A stretch of DNA of 64,000 nucleotides, taken from positions 9,850,380-9,914,379 of the forward strand of contig NC_058166.1 in NCBI RefSeq assembly GCF_020080835.1, read 5' to 3'. Each line of letters opens with the position of its first letter. Positions within the stretch are counted from its first letter, which is position 1. This DNA comes from Cotesia glomerata. Its lineage: Eukaryota > Arthropoda > Insecta > Hymenoptera > Braconidae. The translations under genes were made by a program, and so were the position numbers. Below the pieces are notes generated by a model, which did no database searches, had not been told where the DNA came from, and saw only the letters and a program-made list of their open reading frames with translations. This document shows positions 21,606-32,885 of the stretch, in pieces.

Positions 21606-23225
21606 ATAATTTTTATTTTATTAGTATTATTGTTATCATAATTAATATTACTGTCATTATCATGAATATCATTATCCATATAAATGTCATCAATTATATG
21701 AATATAAATATCAATATTATCATCAAGCTCATTGTCAATGTTATGAATATCATCATTATCAATATCAATATCATTATTAATATGAATATTAGGGTGGCGC
21801 AAAAAAACCGACTATTTTTTTTTTAGTCTCGAGTGAAAAAATGTTAGTTGTTGATGTTTTAAGAGCCCTCTCCAAAGAACAGCTCAAAAAAAAATTTTTA
21901 AGAGGTCGTTCTAAATTCTTTTCAATTTCAAAAATCGAATTTATTTTTTTTTTTTTTCTTGTTACGTCATAATTTTATAGACCAAAAAAAATAAGTTCCT
22001 GAAAGTTTCAATTCAAAATTTAAATTTTAAAAGGTCGTTCATAATTTTTTTTAAATTTCAGAGTCAAAAAATGCTAATCTAATTAAATAGTCACTAATGT
22101 ACCATAAATGTCGAGAAAAACTTTTTGGTGCTGCTGAACCTAACTTTTGATTTTATTCTTTAAATTAAACCAAATCTTTTAGTAATTGTAAATCAATGCT
22201 CGGGGCTATAGTAGGAATTTGGCGAAGAAACGAGGCGTTCAGATAAATTTACGAAATATTAAGAACTCAGAGAAAAAACAATTAAATATAATAATACATT
22301 TTTTTTGTAAAATTATTAAATTAAAAAAAAATTATGTTTTCTATATTGTGCTTGATTTTTAGTACATCACGTGGTGTATTTTTATCGATTATTGTACTAA
22401 ATAAAAAAAAAAAAAGAAATGCATGGAATTTTTATTTGAATATTAAAAGGTCGCTCAAAAAAATCTAAAATAATGCACTAATAAATTAAAAAAAAATTAT
22501 GAGCGACCTTTTAAAATTTTAATTTTGAACTGAAACTTTCAGGAAATTATTTTTTTTTTGGTCTATAAAATTATGACGTAACGAGAAAAAAAATTAAGAA
22601 AAAAAATTCAATTTTTGAAATTTAAAAAAATTTGGAGCGACCTCTTAAAAATTTTTTTTTTAAGCTGTTCTTTGGAGAAAGCTCTTGAAACATCAAAAAC
22701 TAACATTTTTTCACTCAAGACTGAAAAAAAAAAATAGTCGGTTTTTTTGCGCCACCCTAATGAATATCACTATCAATGTCAACACTATCTAATTTAAAAA
22801 AAAAATTTTTAAACGAGCGACAATATTTCTTCTTCAGAAGAGAAGATATTCAAAGGTATTGAAGGTATTCAGAAGTATCAAAAAGAATTCAAAATTCGGT
22901 ATTTCAATCAGAAATGATGTCAATATCATTATCATCATCTATCATAATATCAATATCATTAATTATGTTAATGTGAATATAAACATCAAATATCTATATC
23001 ATAAATATCATGATCGTTGTCTGTATTAATATCAACATTAATATAAATATCAATATCATCATCATTATTCATTATCAATATGAATATGAATATATTACTT
23101 TTATTATTATCAATGTGAGCATGAATATCACTATTAATATCATCATTAATACAAATATCAACATCATGAATATCATGATCAATGTTGATGTCATTATCAT
23201 TATAATTTATAATTATTATTATGAT
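21606..23225. repeat. Cryptically simple ATC/AAT repeat array, split by a TIR element
   Basis: Long imperfect runs of AATATCAATATCAT and TGAATATNA units at 21606-21788 and again at 22761-23225, interrupted by the TIR element at 21789-22760. Reading frames through it (Ile-Asn and Asp-Ile runs) are artefacts of the repeat. Confidence 0.8.
21789..22760. mobile_element. 972-bp TIR element (TTAGGGTGGCGCAAAA ends)
   Basis: TTAGGGTGGCGCAAAAAAAC at 21789 mirrors GTTTTTTTGCGCCACCCTAA ending at 22760. The arms extend about 300 bp (ACCTCTTAAAAATTTTTTT, TAAAATTATGACGTAAC). TGAATA on both sides (21783-21788 and 22761-22766) may be a target duplication, but the host sequence is itself a TGAATAT repeat. 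Confidence 0.8.
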
Positions 23226-24481
23226 TATTTTTCATTTAAAAAAATAAAAATAAAAACGAGTTGGAGGAAGAGCTGGACGGTACCAGTAATTGGTTCACTT
23301 GGAAATTAAATATTTAACAAATAAAACAAACGAAGGACGGTGACCTGCATGTTAAAGTAGCGGATTTATTTGCTCTGCTGTTAGTCCGACGGAGGGTGGA
23401 TGTTGGATGTTGGATGTTGGATTCTGGATGCTGGATGCTGGATGCTGGATACCAGATAGAATGTATAGAACACACACATACACAGGCAAGGGGGCGGAGC
23501 AGGGAGGCTGAGAGCGGCCTACCCAACACGCTGTCAGGACAATCCAGGGCTGCGTGAGCAATAGCATCCAACATCCAGCATCCAATATTCTCATCCTCGT
23601 CCTCGTCCAGGGCACAGAAGGGAGTAGGGATGGTACACCATGACGAACGTGATTGCCCTTTCCGGACGGCAAACACAGCTATTGGATTTTTATCATTCGC
23701 TTTAGCTCCTCCACTACCTTTCCGGGTACTTTATACTTTATAGTTTATACTTTCTGTTTTCGCCTAGATGCTGGATGCTATACTTTGCTCCAGACCTTCT
23801 GTTTCCATTGCTGGAACTGCTATTTCCGGTTTCTACTTCTAGAGTTTGAATTACTCGCGACACCGGTTCGTTTCTTCGAGACTTTTTTTTTTATTAACAA
23901 TTGAAACAGAGATCCGATTTTTTTTTAAGAAAAAAACTTTATTTGTCTGTTGATTATTTTTAAAAATTTTGAGAAAATCCAAAATTGAAAAACTTATAAT
24001 GCTTTATAAACTTTTAGTTGATAGAGGGGAAAAGAAGAAAATTTATTATTGTCAATTACTGAAGTAATTTGTAATTAAAATATTCTACGGCATTTTCCTT
24101 TTTCAATTCAGCTTCAACTGATATTATGATGCGCATGCGCGTTAGGAACAAAGTTACCGTATATATTTTATGTTTAATCAAACGAAATACCAGTTAAGTT
24201 TTTCATTAATTATAATTAAACAACACTAGAAATTTGAATAGCGGGCTACGCGCGCGCCTAAATTTTAACCAATAATGAATCGTGGCCCGTTTTTTGCGAG
24301 TTTCGACCTTTGACTAACTTCAAGACTTTCATCTATTTTATAATATAGGACCAAGTTAGATAGCCATTTAAGATACTAAACCCTGTACACAGAAAGAACA
24401 AGATGACACTGGATATCATCCCAGATTATACTCTGAGATATATCTTATTAGTTTACCTTGGCTCTATGATGAACGAATTTA
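23226..24481. other. Intronic stretch with a GGATGCT minisatellite
   Basis: Contains the minisatellite at 23397-23450 and a GC-richer region at 23490-23680. Otherwise it is AT-rich, with no coding recognised. ORFs of 80-120 codons over 23314-23904 read through the minisatellite and have no family features. Confidence 0.5.
23397..23450. repeat. GGATGTT/GGATGCT heptamer minisatellite
   Basis: Eight 7-bp units in two types (three GGATGTT, then one GGATTCT, then three GGATGCT and a partial). The complement GCATCCAACATCCAGCATCC recurs at 23564-23583, giving a potential hairpin of about 190 bp. A further GATGCTGGATGCT lies near 23767. Confidence 0.8.
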
Positions 24482-24968
24482 CCAAAATTTTGGAAAAATT
24501 CTTGAAAAAAAAATTTTTTTTTCTGGGGCATAACGGCCCCCACCAAAAAATGGTAAAAAAAAAATTTTTTTTCTGGGGCATAACGGCCCCCACCAAAAAA
24601 TGATAAAACAAATTTTTTTTTCCACCATTAAAAATACTTTAAAAAATATAAAAGTATTTCCTTATTTTTATTATTCTCTAGATTTCATTATCATTCGAAA
24701 AATAACTGCTATACCTGATGCACCTCGTTTCTTTCCGCCCCTAACCTTTTTTATTTTCTAAAAAATAATTATAATTATAATATGGTTATTCAATTGCCAT
24801 GAAAATCATCATACTCCTGCTAAATTTAAATTTGAAATTGCCGCTGAAACGTAAAAGAACTTGATGAAAGAAAAAGTAGCAGTGAAGCTAAGAAGAAAGT
24901 AACTCAAAAACAAAAAATATTCAAAAAAAAAAAATTTTTTAAATAAAGGCTCAAAAAATGGAAAAAAT

Positions 24969-25119
24969 GATTGTCATTGCCTTTACTGCAATGGACTTTA
25001 TTCAAAATCCATTGAATCAAGGATTGTGCAAAAGTTGCGAGAAATGGTCCCACGATTCGTGTGCGGGTATCAATGAAGATCATTCTGAAGAATATATTTG
25101 TCACTATTGTGAAAAATAA
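24969..25119 (+). pseudogene. Decayed PHD-type C-terminus of a pogo-like transposase
   Basis: One frame reads DCHCLYCNGLYSKSIES; after a one-base frame change it reads CKSCEKWSHDSCAGINED and YICHYCEK to TAA at 25117. The order C-x2-C, C-x2-C, W-x-H-x2-CAG, C-x2-C is the PHD-like finger that commonly ends pogo/Tigger-type transposases in insect genomes (family knowledge). The matching fragment DDCHCLYCYGLSSESSES is present on the minus strand near 58012, linking the two elements. It is broken by a frameshift. Confidence 0.6.
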
Positions 25120-25565
25120 TTAATTAATTGTAAATAATTTACATTTGAGACTTTATTTTAAAATATTAATATTGTTACGTTTTTGAAAATTCATCATTAA
25201 TAATAATTAATAATTTAATAATTGTAAATAATTTACATTTGATGTTTTGTTAAAAGATTTTAATTTTGTTACGTTATATTAAAATTTATTATAAACAATC
25301 TAACAATTAATAATTTTCTTAGGATTTAATGATATAAAATATATAATTTATTAATTGTAAATAATTTACATTTAATGTTTTGTTTAATTAAGCATTTTAA
25401 TTTTGTTACGTTTTATGAAAATTTATCATAACTAATGAAACAATTAATAATTTTCTTAGGATTTAATAATATAAATAATAAATATCTTAATAATTGTAAA
25501 TAATTTACATTTGAGACTTTATTTGAAAATATTAATATTGTTACGTTTTTTCAAAATTTATGATA
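25120..25565. repeat. Degenerate tandem repeat with TAATTGTAAATAATTTACAT
   Basis: TAATTGTAAATAATTTACAT recurs near 25123, 25220, 25352 and 25488, each followed by a TTTTGTTACGTT-containing segment. Units are about 97-136 bp. It lies in the 3' part of the pogo-like relic. Confidence 0.7.
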
Positions 25566-26500
25566 ATTTGGTGAGAAAAAAAAGATATTTTTTGACCAAA
25601 TTTTGAAGGGGGGCCGTTATACCCCAGGGGGCCATCAGACCCCACCCTCCCCTATAACAATAACAATAGTTTTAAAGAAGAAGCAAAAAAAGTTCTACAT
25701 TGATCGTAGAGTTATCGAGTTTATTTTTTTTTCCACTTATTAAATAAAATGATTAAAGAATAAATAATTTGATTTTGAATCATTTTTAATTAGATAATAT
25801 GAACATAGATGGCGCTGTAGCAAATGCGCGAAATTTGAATCATAAATTATGAAAAATTCTGTTATTTTATCTTATTTTTATTTAATACTAGCTGACCCGG
25901 TGAACTTCGTATCACCTACAATATATTTTAAAACACCTTCCGAACAGTGATTATCAATCTAAACTCTAATCTAGTTCGATAAAGAATAAATACTGGCTGC
26001 ATGAAGCGCGGTTAGAATTTTGTCAAGTTATTAAATGAAACTCGCTTCTCATTATCGCCTGAAAATCAAGATCCTAAAAAATGAACACTGAATTTATAAA
26101 ATTTTTTTTTGTCCATACATACAGAAGATAAACGTTTAACAATTTTAGATCTGTTGATTTCCTTAGCTAAACTTTCGGATTTTTCAAAAATTTTTTTCTT
26201 TCGAAAACATCCCTGAACTATAGCGAGATTAACGCACAGCTATTCATTTTTATCTATATATATAGATAGACTTATATAGGTGACAAATGAAATACTGCTG
26301 TGAAGCAGGAAACAATTGATGTTACTTGATATTTTTTATTTCTTAATATTTATGATTTTTTTTTCAACTTTTTATTTTTTTATTCTAAACCATCCTCTAA
26401 CTATACCTGATGATGTACAAAATAAAAAAAAAATTATCAAAATCGGTCCAGTCGTTTTTGAGTTTTAGCGAGACTAACGCACAGCTATTCATTTTTATAC

Positions 26501-27375
26501 ATGGAGTATTCCATGCCAAAGCGACCACATTTGAACTCGACCCCTTTAGATTTAACTGAAACTATCATTCTTTTCTACCTTTTGAAAAACATTTTTGAGA
26601 ATTTTTTAAAATTTATTTGTTCAACCCAAAAAAGGTTATGAATTTAAAAAAAAAATGGCTTTTTTGAGCTAGAAGAGCTCAAAAGCATATAAAACCTATC
26701 TTTTTGAGCTCGGAGAGCTCAAAACAACACATAAATTGTATTTTTGAGCTCAGAGAGCTCAAAAACGGCATAATTGCGATTTTAAGCGTCCAGATATGGA
26801 ATTAGCGGGAAGTTGCAAGGATGGCCTTCAGGGTCAACCGTTTTCCTAATTTTTTTTTTATTTAATTGAAAAAAAAATTGTCAAATTTTCTAAAATAAAA
26901 AATTTTTTTTTTTTTTTCAATTAAAAAAAATATAAAAAAAAATCGGCCCTGCCCGGGATGAGTGGAAATAGTTGTCAAATTGATTGAAGTTTTTTTTTGA
27001 GAAAAAAAATTAAAAACAAAAAGTCACCAACTTCGAAAAAATAACGATTGTGCTTAAAAAAAACCGATTATTTTTTATAGAATTGATCATATTTAATTTT
27101 TTTTGCATTTTTTTTCCAAAAGTTCATTCAAAAACAAAAATTTATTAAGTTAAAAGAAAAAGGTACCCAAAGGTCAATGCCTAAAAAAGTTATGGCTATT
27201 TGAAAATAAAAAAAGCCATTTTTTTGAAAAATTCATAACTTTTTTCGGGTTGGATAAAAAAATTTGAAAAAATTCTCAAAAATGTCGTTTGAAGGGTCGA
27301 AAAGAATCGTAAAGTTTCAGCTAAATCTAAAGGGGTCGGGTTCAAAAGTGGTCGATTTGGTATGGAATACCCCAT
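26501..27375. mobile_element. TIR element (ATGGGGTATTCCAT ends) containing hairpin copy C
   Basis: ATGGAGTATTCCATGCCAAA at 26501 mirrors the sequence ending ATGGAATACCCCAT at 27375. The arms of about 160 bp share CCCCTTTAGATTTA and CTGAAACT. Inside is a truncated GAGCTC-hairpin element (copy C). Confidence 0.75.
26662..26851 (-). mobile_element. GAGCTC-hairpin element, copy C (truncated)
   Basis: Minus-strand fragment with the three GAGCTC palindromes and the family start (complement GGGTCAACCGTTTTCCTAAT at 26831-26850). The half with the CA tract and terminal hairpin is missing. Confidence 0.8.
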
Positions 27376-27649
27376 TGATAGATAGATATAAACATTACAA
27401 AAATAAACACGAACAAAACAAAAGTAATGACAAACATTCTTCTTGCGTTTCTTCTTGAGATTTTTGGTTATGTCCGACAAACTGAATAGGTAAATAGTAC
27501 AACTCTGCAGTATACTTGTACGTATCTTCCTATATATCGAACAATTTTGGTACTCTCTTGCAACCTTGAGGCTCAAGCGTAACAATAGCGATTCCAACAC
27601 AAAATTAATAATTTTTGATTTTTTTAGCTGAACTTTCGCGTTTTTCAAA

Positions 27650-27806
27650 AATTTTTAACTTCCCGCTAAGAAAATCGAAAATTTTTTAAAAATCGGGAAG
27701 TTATTGTTTTCACCCCGTTTTGAAAAAATCGAGGTTACAACAGATCTCGACGTTTTGAAGCCCTAAGAAGCTTTCCTGACTATTTTTACGATGATGCCCG
27801 TACGTC

Positions 27807-27844
<38 letters not shown>

Positions 27845-28450
27845 AACCTCATAACTTCTGAACGGCTTGACCGATTTGATCGCAGTTAATGTCATTCGAA
27901 AGGTCTTCGCCAAACTTAGATTTTTTTGCATTTTTTTTAAATATCTCCGAATTGGCTGAACCGATCGACCTCGAAAACTCATTAGCTCTTAACCTTAAAA
28001 ACCTTCATCGATCACCAAGAAAAGCGTCAGAATCGGTTGATGCGTTCGTGAGATATCGTTGTCGAAAAGAATCGAAAAAAGTGTTTTTTTGTAATAACTC
28101 CGAAATGTTTCATCAGATCAATTTTTATATTCTGAATTATTTATAGAGCTTAAAAAGCTGAATCTATCACTGCCAAATGCGTGAAAATCGATTAATTCAT
28201 TCAAAAGTTATAGCAGTTTGAAAATTTAAAAATTGTGTTTCATTGAACTTTGATAAGATTTTTGAGCTCAAAGAATTCAAAAGCATAGGAAAGCTGTCTC
28301 CTTGAGCTCGGAGAGCTCAAAATAACATATAAATTGTATTTTTGAGCTCGAAGAGCTCAAAAACGTCATAAGTGCAATTTTAAGCGCCTAGGTATGGAAT
28401 TAGCGGGAAGTTGCACGGATGGCCTTCAGGGTCAACCGTTTTCCTAATTT
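27650..28450 (-). mobile_element. GAGCTC-hairpin element, copy D
   Basis: Full-length minus-strand copy: the terminal hairpin AACTTCCCGCTAAG...CGGGAAGTT at 27657, a (TG)n tract at 27811-27842, GAGCTC palindromes at 28263-28360, and the family start (GGGTCAACCGTTTTCCTAAT) near 28430-28449. It is inserted in a unit of the 25885-28925 repeat. Confidence 0.85.
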
Positions 28451-29633
28451 TTTTTTTAAATCATCCCTTAACTATAGCGAACAAAACAAAAAAAAATTTT
28501 TCAATCGGTCCACTCGTTTTTGAGTTTTGGCGAGACTAACGCACAGCAATTTATTTTTATATTTTTTTATTATTCGATGATGATTGATGATAATGATTTT
28601 TTTAGCTAAACTGTTGGGTTTTCCAAAAAAATTTTTTTCTGAATCATCTCTGAACTACAGCAAACAAAACAAAAAAAAACAATTTTGAAAATTGGTCCAG
28701 CCTTTTTTGAGTTTTAGTGAGACGAACGCACAGCAATTAACTTTTTTTTTTTTTATTTTTTTAGCTGAACTTTCGAGTTTTTCGAAAATTTTTATTTTTC
28801 TAAACCATCTCTGAACTATAGCGAACAAAACGAAAAAAAAATTTTGAAAATCGGTCCAGCCGTATTTTAGTTTTAGCGAGACTAACGCACAGCAATTTAT
28901 TTTTATATATATATAGATAAAAAAATATACTTGTAACGAATTAATAAATGGTTATTAATGAATAAAAAAATTAGGAAAACGGTTGACCCTAAATGTCATC
29001 TAAATGTTGACTAAAGGTCATCCCTACAACTTCCCGCTACCTCCATACCTAAGTGCTCAACAATTCACTTATTTTTTAAGCTCTTCGAGCTCAAAAATAT
29101 AATTTTTGTGTAATTTTGAGCTCTCCGAGCTCAAATAAATCGCTGTTCTGTGCTTTTGAGCTCTTCGAGCTCAAATGGCTAATGCAAGTTTTATAGAACA
29201 CTATTTTTTGAATTTTCAAACCGCAATAACTTTTGAATGAATTAACCGATTTTCTCGCGGTTTACGGCATTCAACGCAGTTTTTTGAATTCTTTGAAAAA
29301 TCTTCAAGCGTAAACTGGTCAGACTAAAAATTTTATAGAAATTCTGAAAAAAACATTTTTTTCAATTTTTTTCGACAACGATATCTCACGAACAAATCAA
29401 CCGATTGTGACCGAGCTGGTGGCTATCGACGTGGTTTTTTGAGGTTAAAAGCTGATTAGTTTTTGGAATTGAACGGTTAAGCCGTTTGAAAAACGAATTT
29501 TTGGAAATTTTATTTCTGAGATTTCTCAAAATTGATCGACTCAAATTCTGTGACTCAAATTCTGACTCAAAATCCGATCGAATCGGATGATCCGTTCAAA
29601 AGTTATGAGAGATTTACATACATACATACACTA

Positions 29634-31263
29634 GAGTGGTCCAAAAAAAACATTTTTATTTTTTTTTTCAAGTGCTGCTGTTTCAAAAACTTCTCTAAGG
29701 TATAAAAAAAATTCTCTCCAAAGCGCAGCTTGATATCTCAATTGTTCATGAAGCTCAATGAATTTTTATTTTCCCATTTAAATAACACATCAAAAAATTT
29801 TATTTACGTTTTCATCCGGTAAAACTACGAAAAAAATTTTTTCTTGTATTTTTGGTCAATGATTCTTGTAGGAAATTTAATTCTCTATAATCAAGTACTA
29901 AGGTAGTTTTTTCGTAATCCTAACAAGTAAAAAGTTATTAAGCTTTAAATACTCGCAATAAAAGAAAATTTAATCAGATATGATTTTAGAATCCATGTTG
30001 TATCACATTTTCTGTTTTAAAGTATTTGATTAAGTAATTTATATTTTTCTTAAAAACATAGTATACAGTCTGATATCGGTCATTCAGTCTGGACCAGTGA
30101 TAACAAATGACAATTCAATATATCGGTTTGTTTATTTGAACCACATGTTAAATGCACCGAAGGAGATTACCAGACTTTGTAAATACTCTAACCACTGCTT
30201 AAAAATTAAACTAGATAATTTACTTTTAGCACTCTCTTGCGGCCTACATGAAGATATATAGTAAATTAAATTTTTGTTGACAATTAGTTTTTACCTCAAC
30301 CTAGCTGCATTTTAATAATTATGTCTTATAAGTCATATAAACTAAAATAAGAAATAACCAAAAATTAAATCAGTCTCAAAGATTATATTGGTTGTATGTT
30401 TATTAGCAATTTTTTTTTATAGTCAAGCTTATTTACTTAAATATGTGATGACTCCTGAGATAAGGCAGTTTTCCGCACTAACTCTACCTGTTTATTTATC
30501 ATTTTTTTCAATGATTAAATTTAAAAATAAAAGAATCAATTCACGAAGGACTTCTATTTACGTACTCCTGCAAAGTTTCGTGATTTTTCATTCGGTCAAA
30601 AAGCGTCCCAGCATCATGTTCAAAATTTAAATATTCACCTGTTCTACCTGTCCTACATCTTCTTAAATAAAAAAATTAAATTCGGTATACATCCGGAAGT
30701 ACTAGCTTGCTCTTGATTCAGATTCCGTAATGAAATTCAAGTTCAATTTTAATAAATCACTGCTCATCGGAAAAAATATCCAAATTGTAATGAGAGAAAT
30801 TATTCATCATTCACAGTTAATACTTCACCAAAAGACATGTGTTAATTATATTAGAAACAGTCTAGTTTGATAAATTTTGAAATAAATACATGCAGTTACC
30901 GAAAAGTTTTCGAAAAGTTGCTTTGAAACTATCTTCGTTCAAATTTTTTTTGTGCAAGTATTTAAAGCTCAATAACTTTTTACTCGTTAAGATTACGAAG
31001 AAACTACCTCAGTACTTTTTTGTAGAGAATTAAATTTCCTACAAGAATAATTGACGAAAAATACAAAAAAATTTTTTTTCGTATTATTGCCGGATAAAAA
31101 CGTAAATAAAATTTTTTTACGTGTTATTTAAATGGGAAAATAAAAATTCATTGAGCTTCATGAAGAATTGAGATATCAAGCTGCGCTTTGAAGGGAATTT
31201 TTTTTATACCTTAGAGAAGCTTTTAAGATGATAGGCAAAAAACTTTTTTTTTTTGGACCACTC
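29634..31263. mobile_element. 1.6-kb TIR element (GAGTGGTCC ends, TA target)
   Basis: GAGTGGTCCAAAAAAAACAT at 29634 mirrors the sequence ending GGACCACTC at 31263, flanked by TA at 29632-29633 and 31264-31265. TIRs extend about 320 bp (AAGCGCAGCTTGATATCTCA, TTCCTACAAGAATNATTG). The interior of about 950 bp is non-coding AT-rich sequence. A TA duplication suggests a Tc1/mariner-type element. Confidence 0.8.
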
Positions 31264-31445
31264 TAACATACACACACACACACACACACACCTCGTGTCG
31301 GGCTTGCTGGGTCCCGCATCGGGCACCTCCCCAGGTGGCGGATAGGGGAATGCCCGGCATATCTACCCTTCAGATACGTCGGGTACCGAGGAAATAGAAT
31401 ACTCGGGGTGGACCAAAACCTAGCAAAAGATGATATGAAAATGAC

Positions 31446-32885
31446 ATGAGGGAAGGCGTGCAAACGGGCCTAAACTCGTCGTTATCAAGCGACCGTTTGA
31501 ACAGCGGAGTAGACCCCATGGCTCTGCTGTCTAGCAATGCTAGAAAGGTTACAGGAAGTACGAAATCAGCCCAGATGGCAGAGAACGGACAGCTGAGCAA
31601 CATTCCTCCAAAAAGTGGAGGACCTTTTGCTCCTGTCACTAATCAAACCTACCGAGGAAGAATCAACTCTGTACCGACCGTTACAGGCCAGCAGTCACCA
31701 ATGGAGAGGCTCGGCAGCAAGATCGAAGAGTTAGCCGACTTCATAAAAGACAAGAAGAATCTCCATCATGAGATCAGAAAATTGGTTACGTCTATTAGTA
31801 CGGCATATAGGCTGGCCAACAAATCACCAACGACGTCGGCGTCAACGACTCAAACTCAAACATCTCCGAGTCTGAGCAAAAAATCACAGCCACCTCTGGT
31901 CACTCCTAAGAAATTATCACAGCAAGGAGAGGGCAACAACAAGAAGAGGCCGCTGTCCACGCCCAGTCCTTCCGCAGAAATTGACAAGCCAGCACAGAAA
32001 AAGACAGCCCGGGATGATACCTGGACTAAAGTGACTCGGCAAAACAAGAAAAAGAAAGAACAGGAGCCAGCGGCTCAATCTGCTACAGCCCAAAACCAGC
32101 CAAACAATGGTGGCTCCAAGAAACTGAGGAGGAAGAAGACAAGAACTAAAGATGTGCTTGTCCAACCAGCTGAAGGGCGAACATACGCCGATCTCCTCAA
32201 GGAAATCAAGGCCAAGGTAAGCCCTGTCGAGACGGGCGTAGACATAAAGTCTATTAAAGAGACGAAACACGGAGGCGTTCTCCTTGAAATGGCTCGAAAG
32301 ACCGAAGACAGCAAGGCTTTCACCGATGCAGTATGGTCAGCCACTGCAAACATCGGCACAGTCAAGACGCTAACACCAACAACAACGATCGAGATCCTCG
32401 ATTTGGATGAAATCTCTACCGAGAGCGAAGTCCGTGAAGCACTTAAACGTGAATTCACTGACAGCCTGGAGGTCAAACGGGTAAATTTGACAAAACCCAC
32501 ACCACGAGGCAATCGGGCAGCCTTCTGCGAAGTAGACGAGGCCAGTGCGATTAAGGCCCTTGACAAGGCCCGTATAATAATCGGTTGGGTGAACTGTCGT
32601 ATACGCCCAGTTGCAAAAGTAACACGCTGTTTTAATGTCTTGGTTTTGGACACCAAACACGTCAGTGTGCGGGACCAGACAGAAGCAAGTGCTGCTACAA
32701 ATGTGGCGGAGAGAACCACAAGGCCGTAAACTGCACGGAGAAGCCAAAATGCTTCCTTTGTGCTCAGGACAACAATGCCCAGGACGGTCTATGCCATATT
32801 TCTGGCACTTGAGCTTGCAAGGCATTCCGCACAGCACTTGTAGAAGCCACGAGAGGGCAGAAATGACACGCATACTACAAGGCAA
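31446..32885 (+). pseudogene. LINE ORF1 (gag-like), frameshifted
   Basis: An open frame from ATG 31446 runs 427 codons: a basic, Ser/Thr/Lys-rich N-terminal region (KKRPLSTPSPSAEID, KKKKEQEPAAQS), then a globular region (VWSATANIGTVKTLTPTTTI, LDLDEISTESEVREALKREF) typical of R1-clade gag. Near 32637 one base is missing relative to the expected zinc-knuckle frame. The knuckles continue in another frame, with CYKCGGENHKAVNC-type C-x2-C-x4-H-x4-C and a further CFLC. That frame meets a TGA near 32812. It would bind RNA in the retrotransposition particle; this copy cannot. Confidence 0.8.

Larger units (their letters stand above)
24482..25657 (+). mobile_element. Relic of a pogo-like element (CTGGGGCA...GGCCCC ends)
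   Basis: The right end CCGTTATACCCCAGG...CTCCCCTA resembles the terminal sequence of the pogo-like element at 49506-58291. Two tandem copies of CTGGGGCATAACGGCCCCCA lie on the left (about 24524 and 24575). The interior carries a decayed zinc-finger coding piece and AT-rich tandem repeats (25120-25565). Confidence 0.6.
25885..28925 (+). repeat. Long interspersed repeat with internal TAACGCACAGC units, interrupted by other elements
   Basis: It starts ACTAGCTGACCCGGTGAACT and ends in ATATATATATAGAT. Units of about 150-180 bp recur with AACTTTCGGATTTTTCAAAAA, CATC-CTGAACTATAGCGA, ATCGGTCCAGTCGTTTTTGA and GAGACTAACGCACAGC (ends near 26240, 26480, 28540, 28735 and 28895). One unit is split at about 27650/28450 by a GAGCTC-hairpin element. 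The class is uncertain; it is non-coding. Confidence 0.6.

Noticed and set aside
21530..23309. Asn/Ile/Asp-rich ORFs
   Set aside because: Products of the ATC/AAT simple-sequence array, not proteins.
23314..23904. ORFs of 83-120 codons with many His, Pro and Ser
   Set aside because: They read through the heptamer minisatellite and its complement; no motif or splice context supports coding.
30388..30630. 80-codon hydrophobic ORF inside the TIR element at 29634-31263
   Set aside because: AT-rich chance frame with no motif, in a non-coding part of a transposon.
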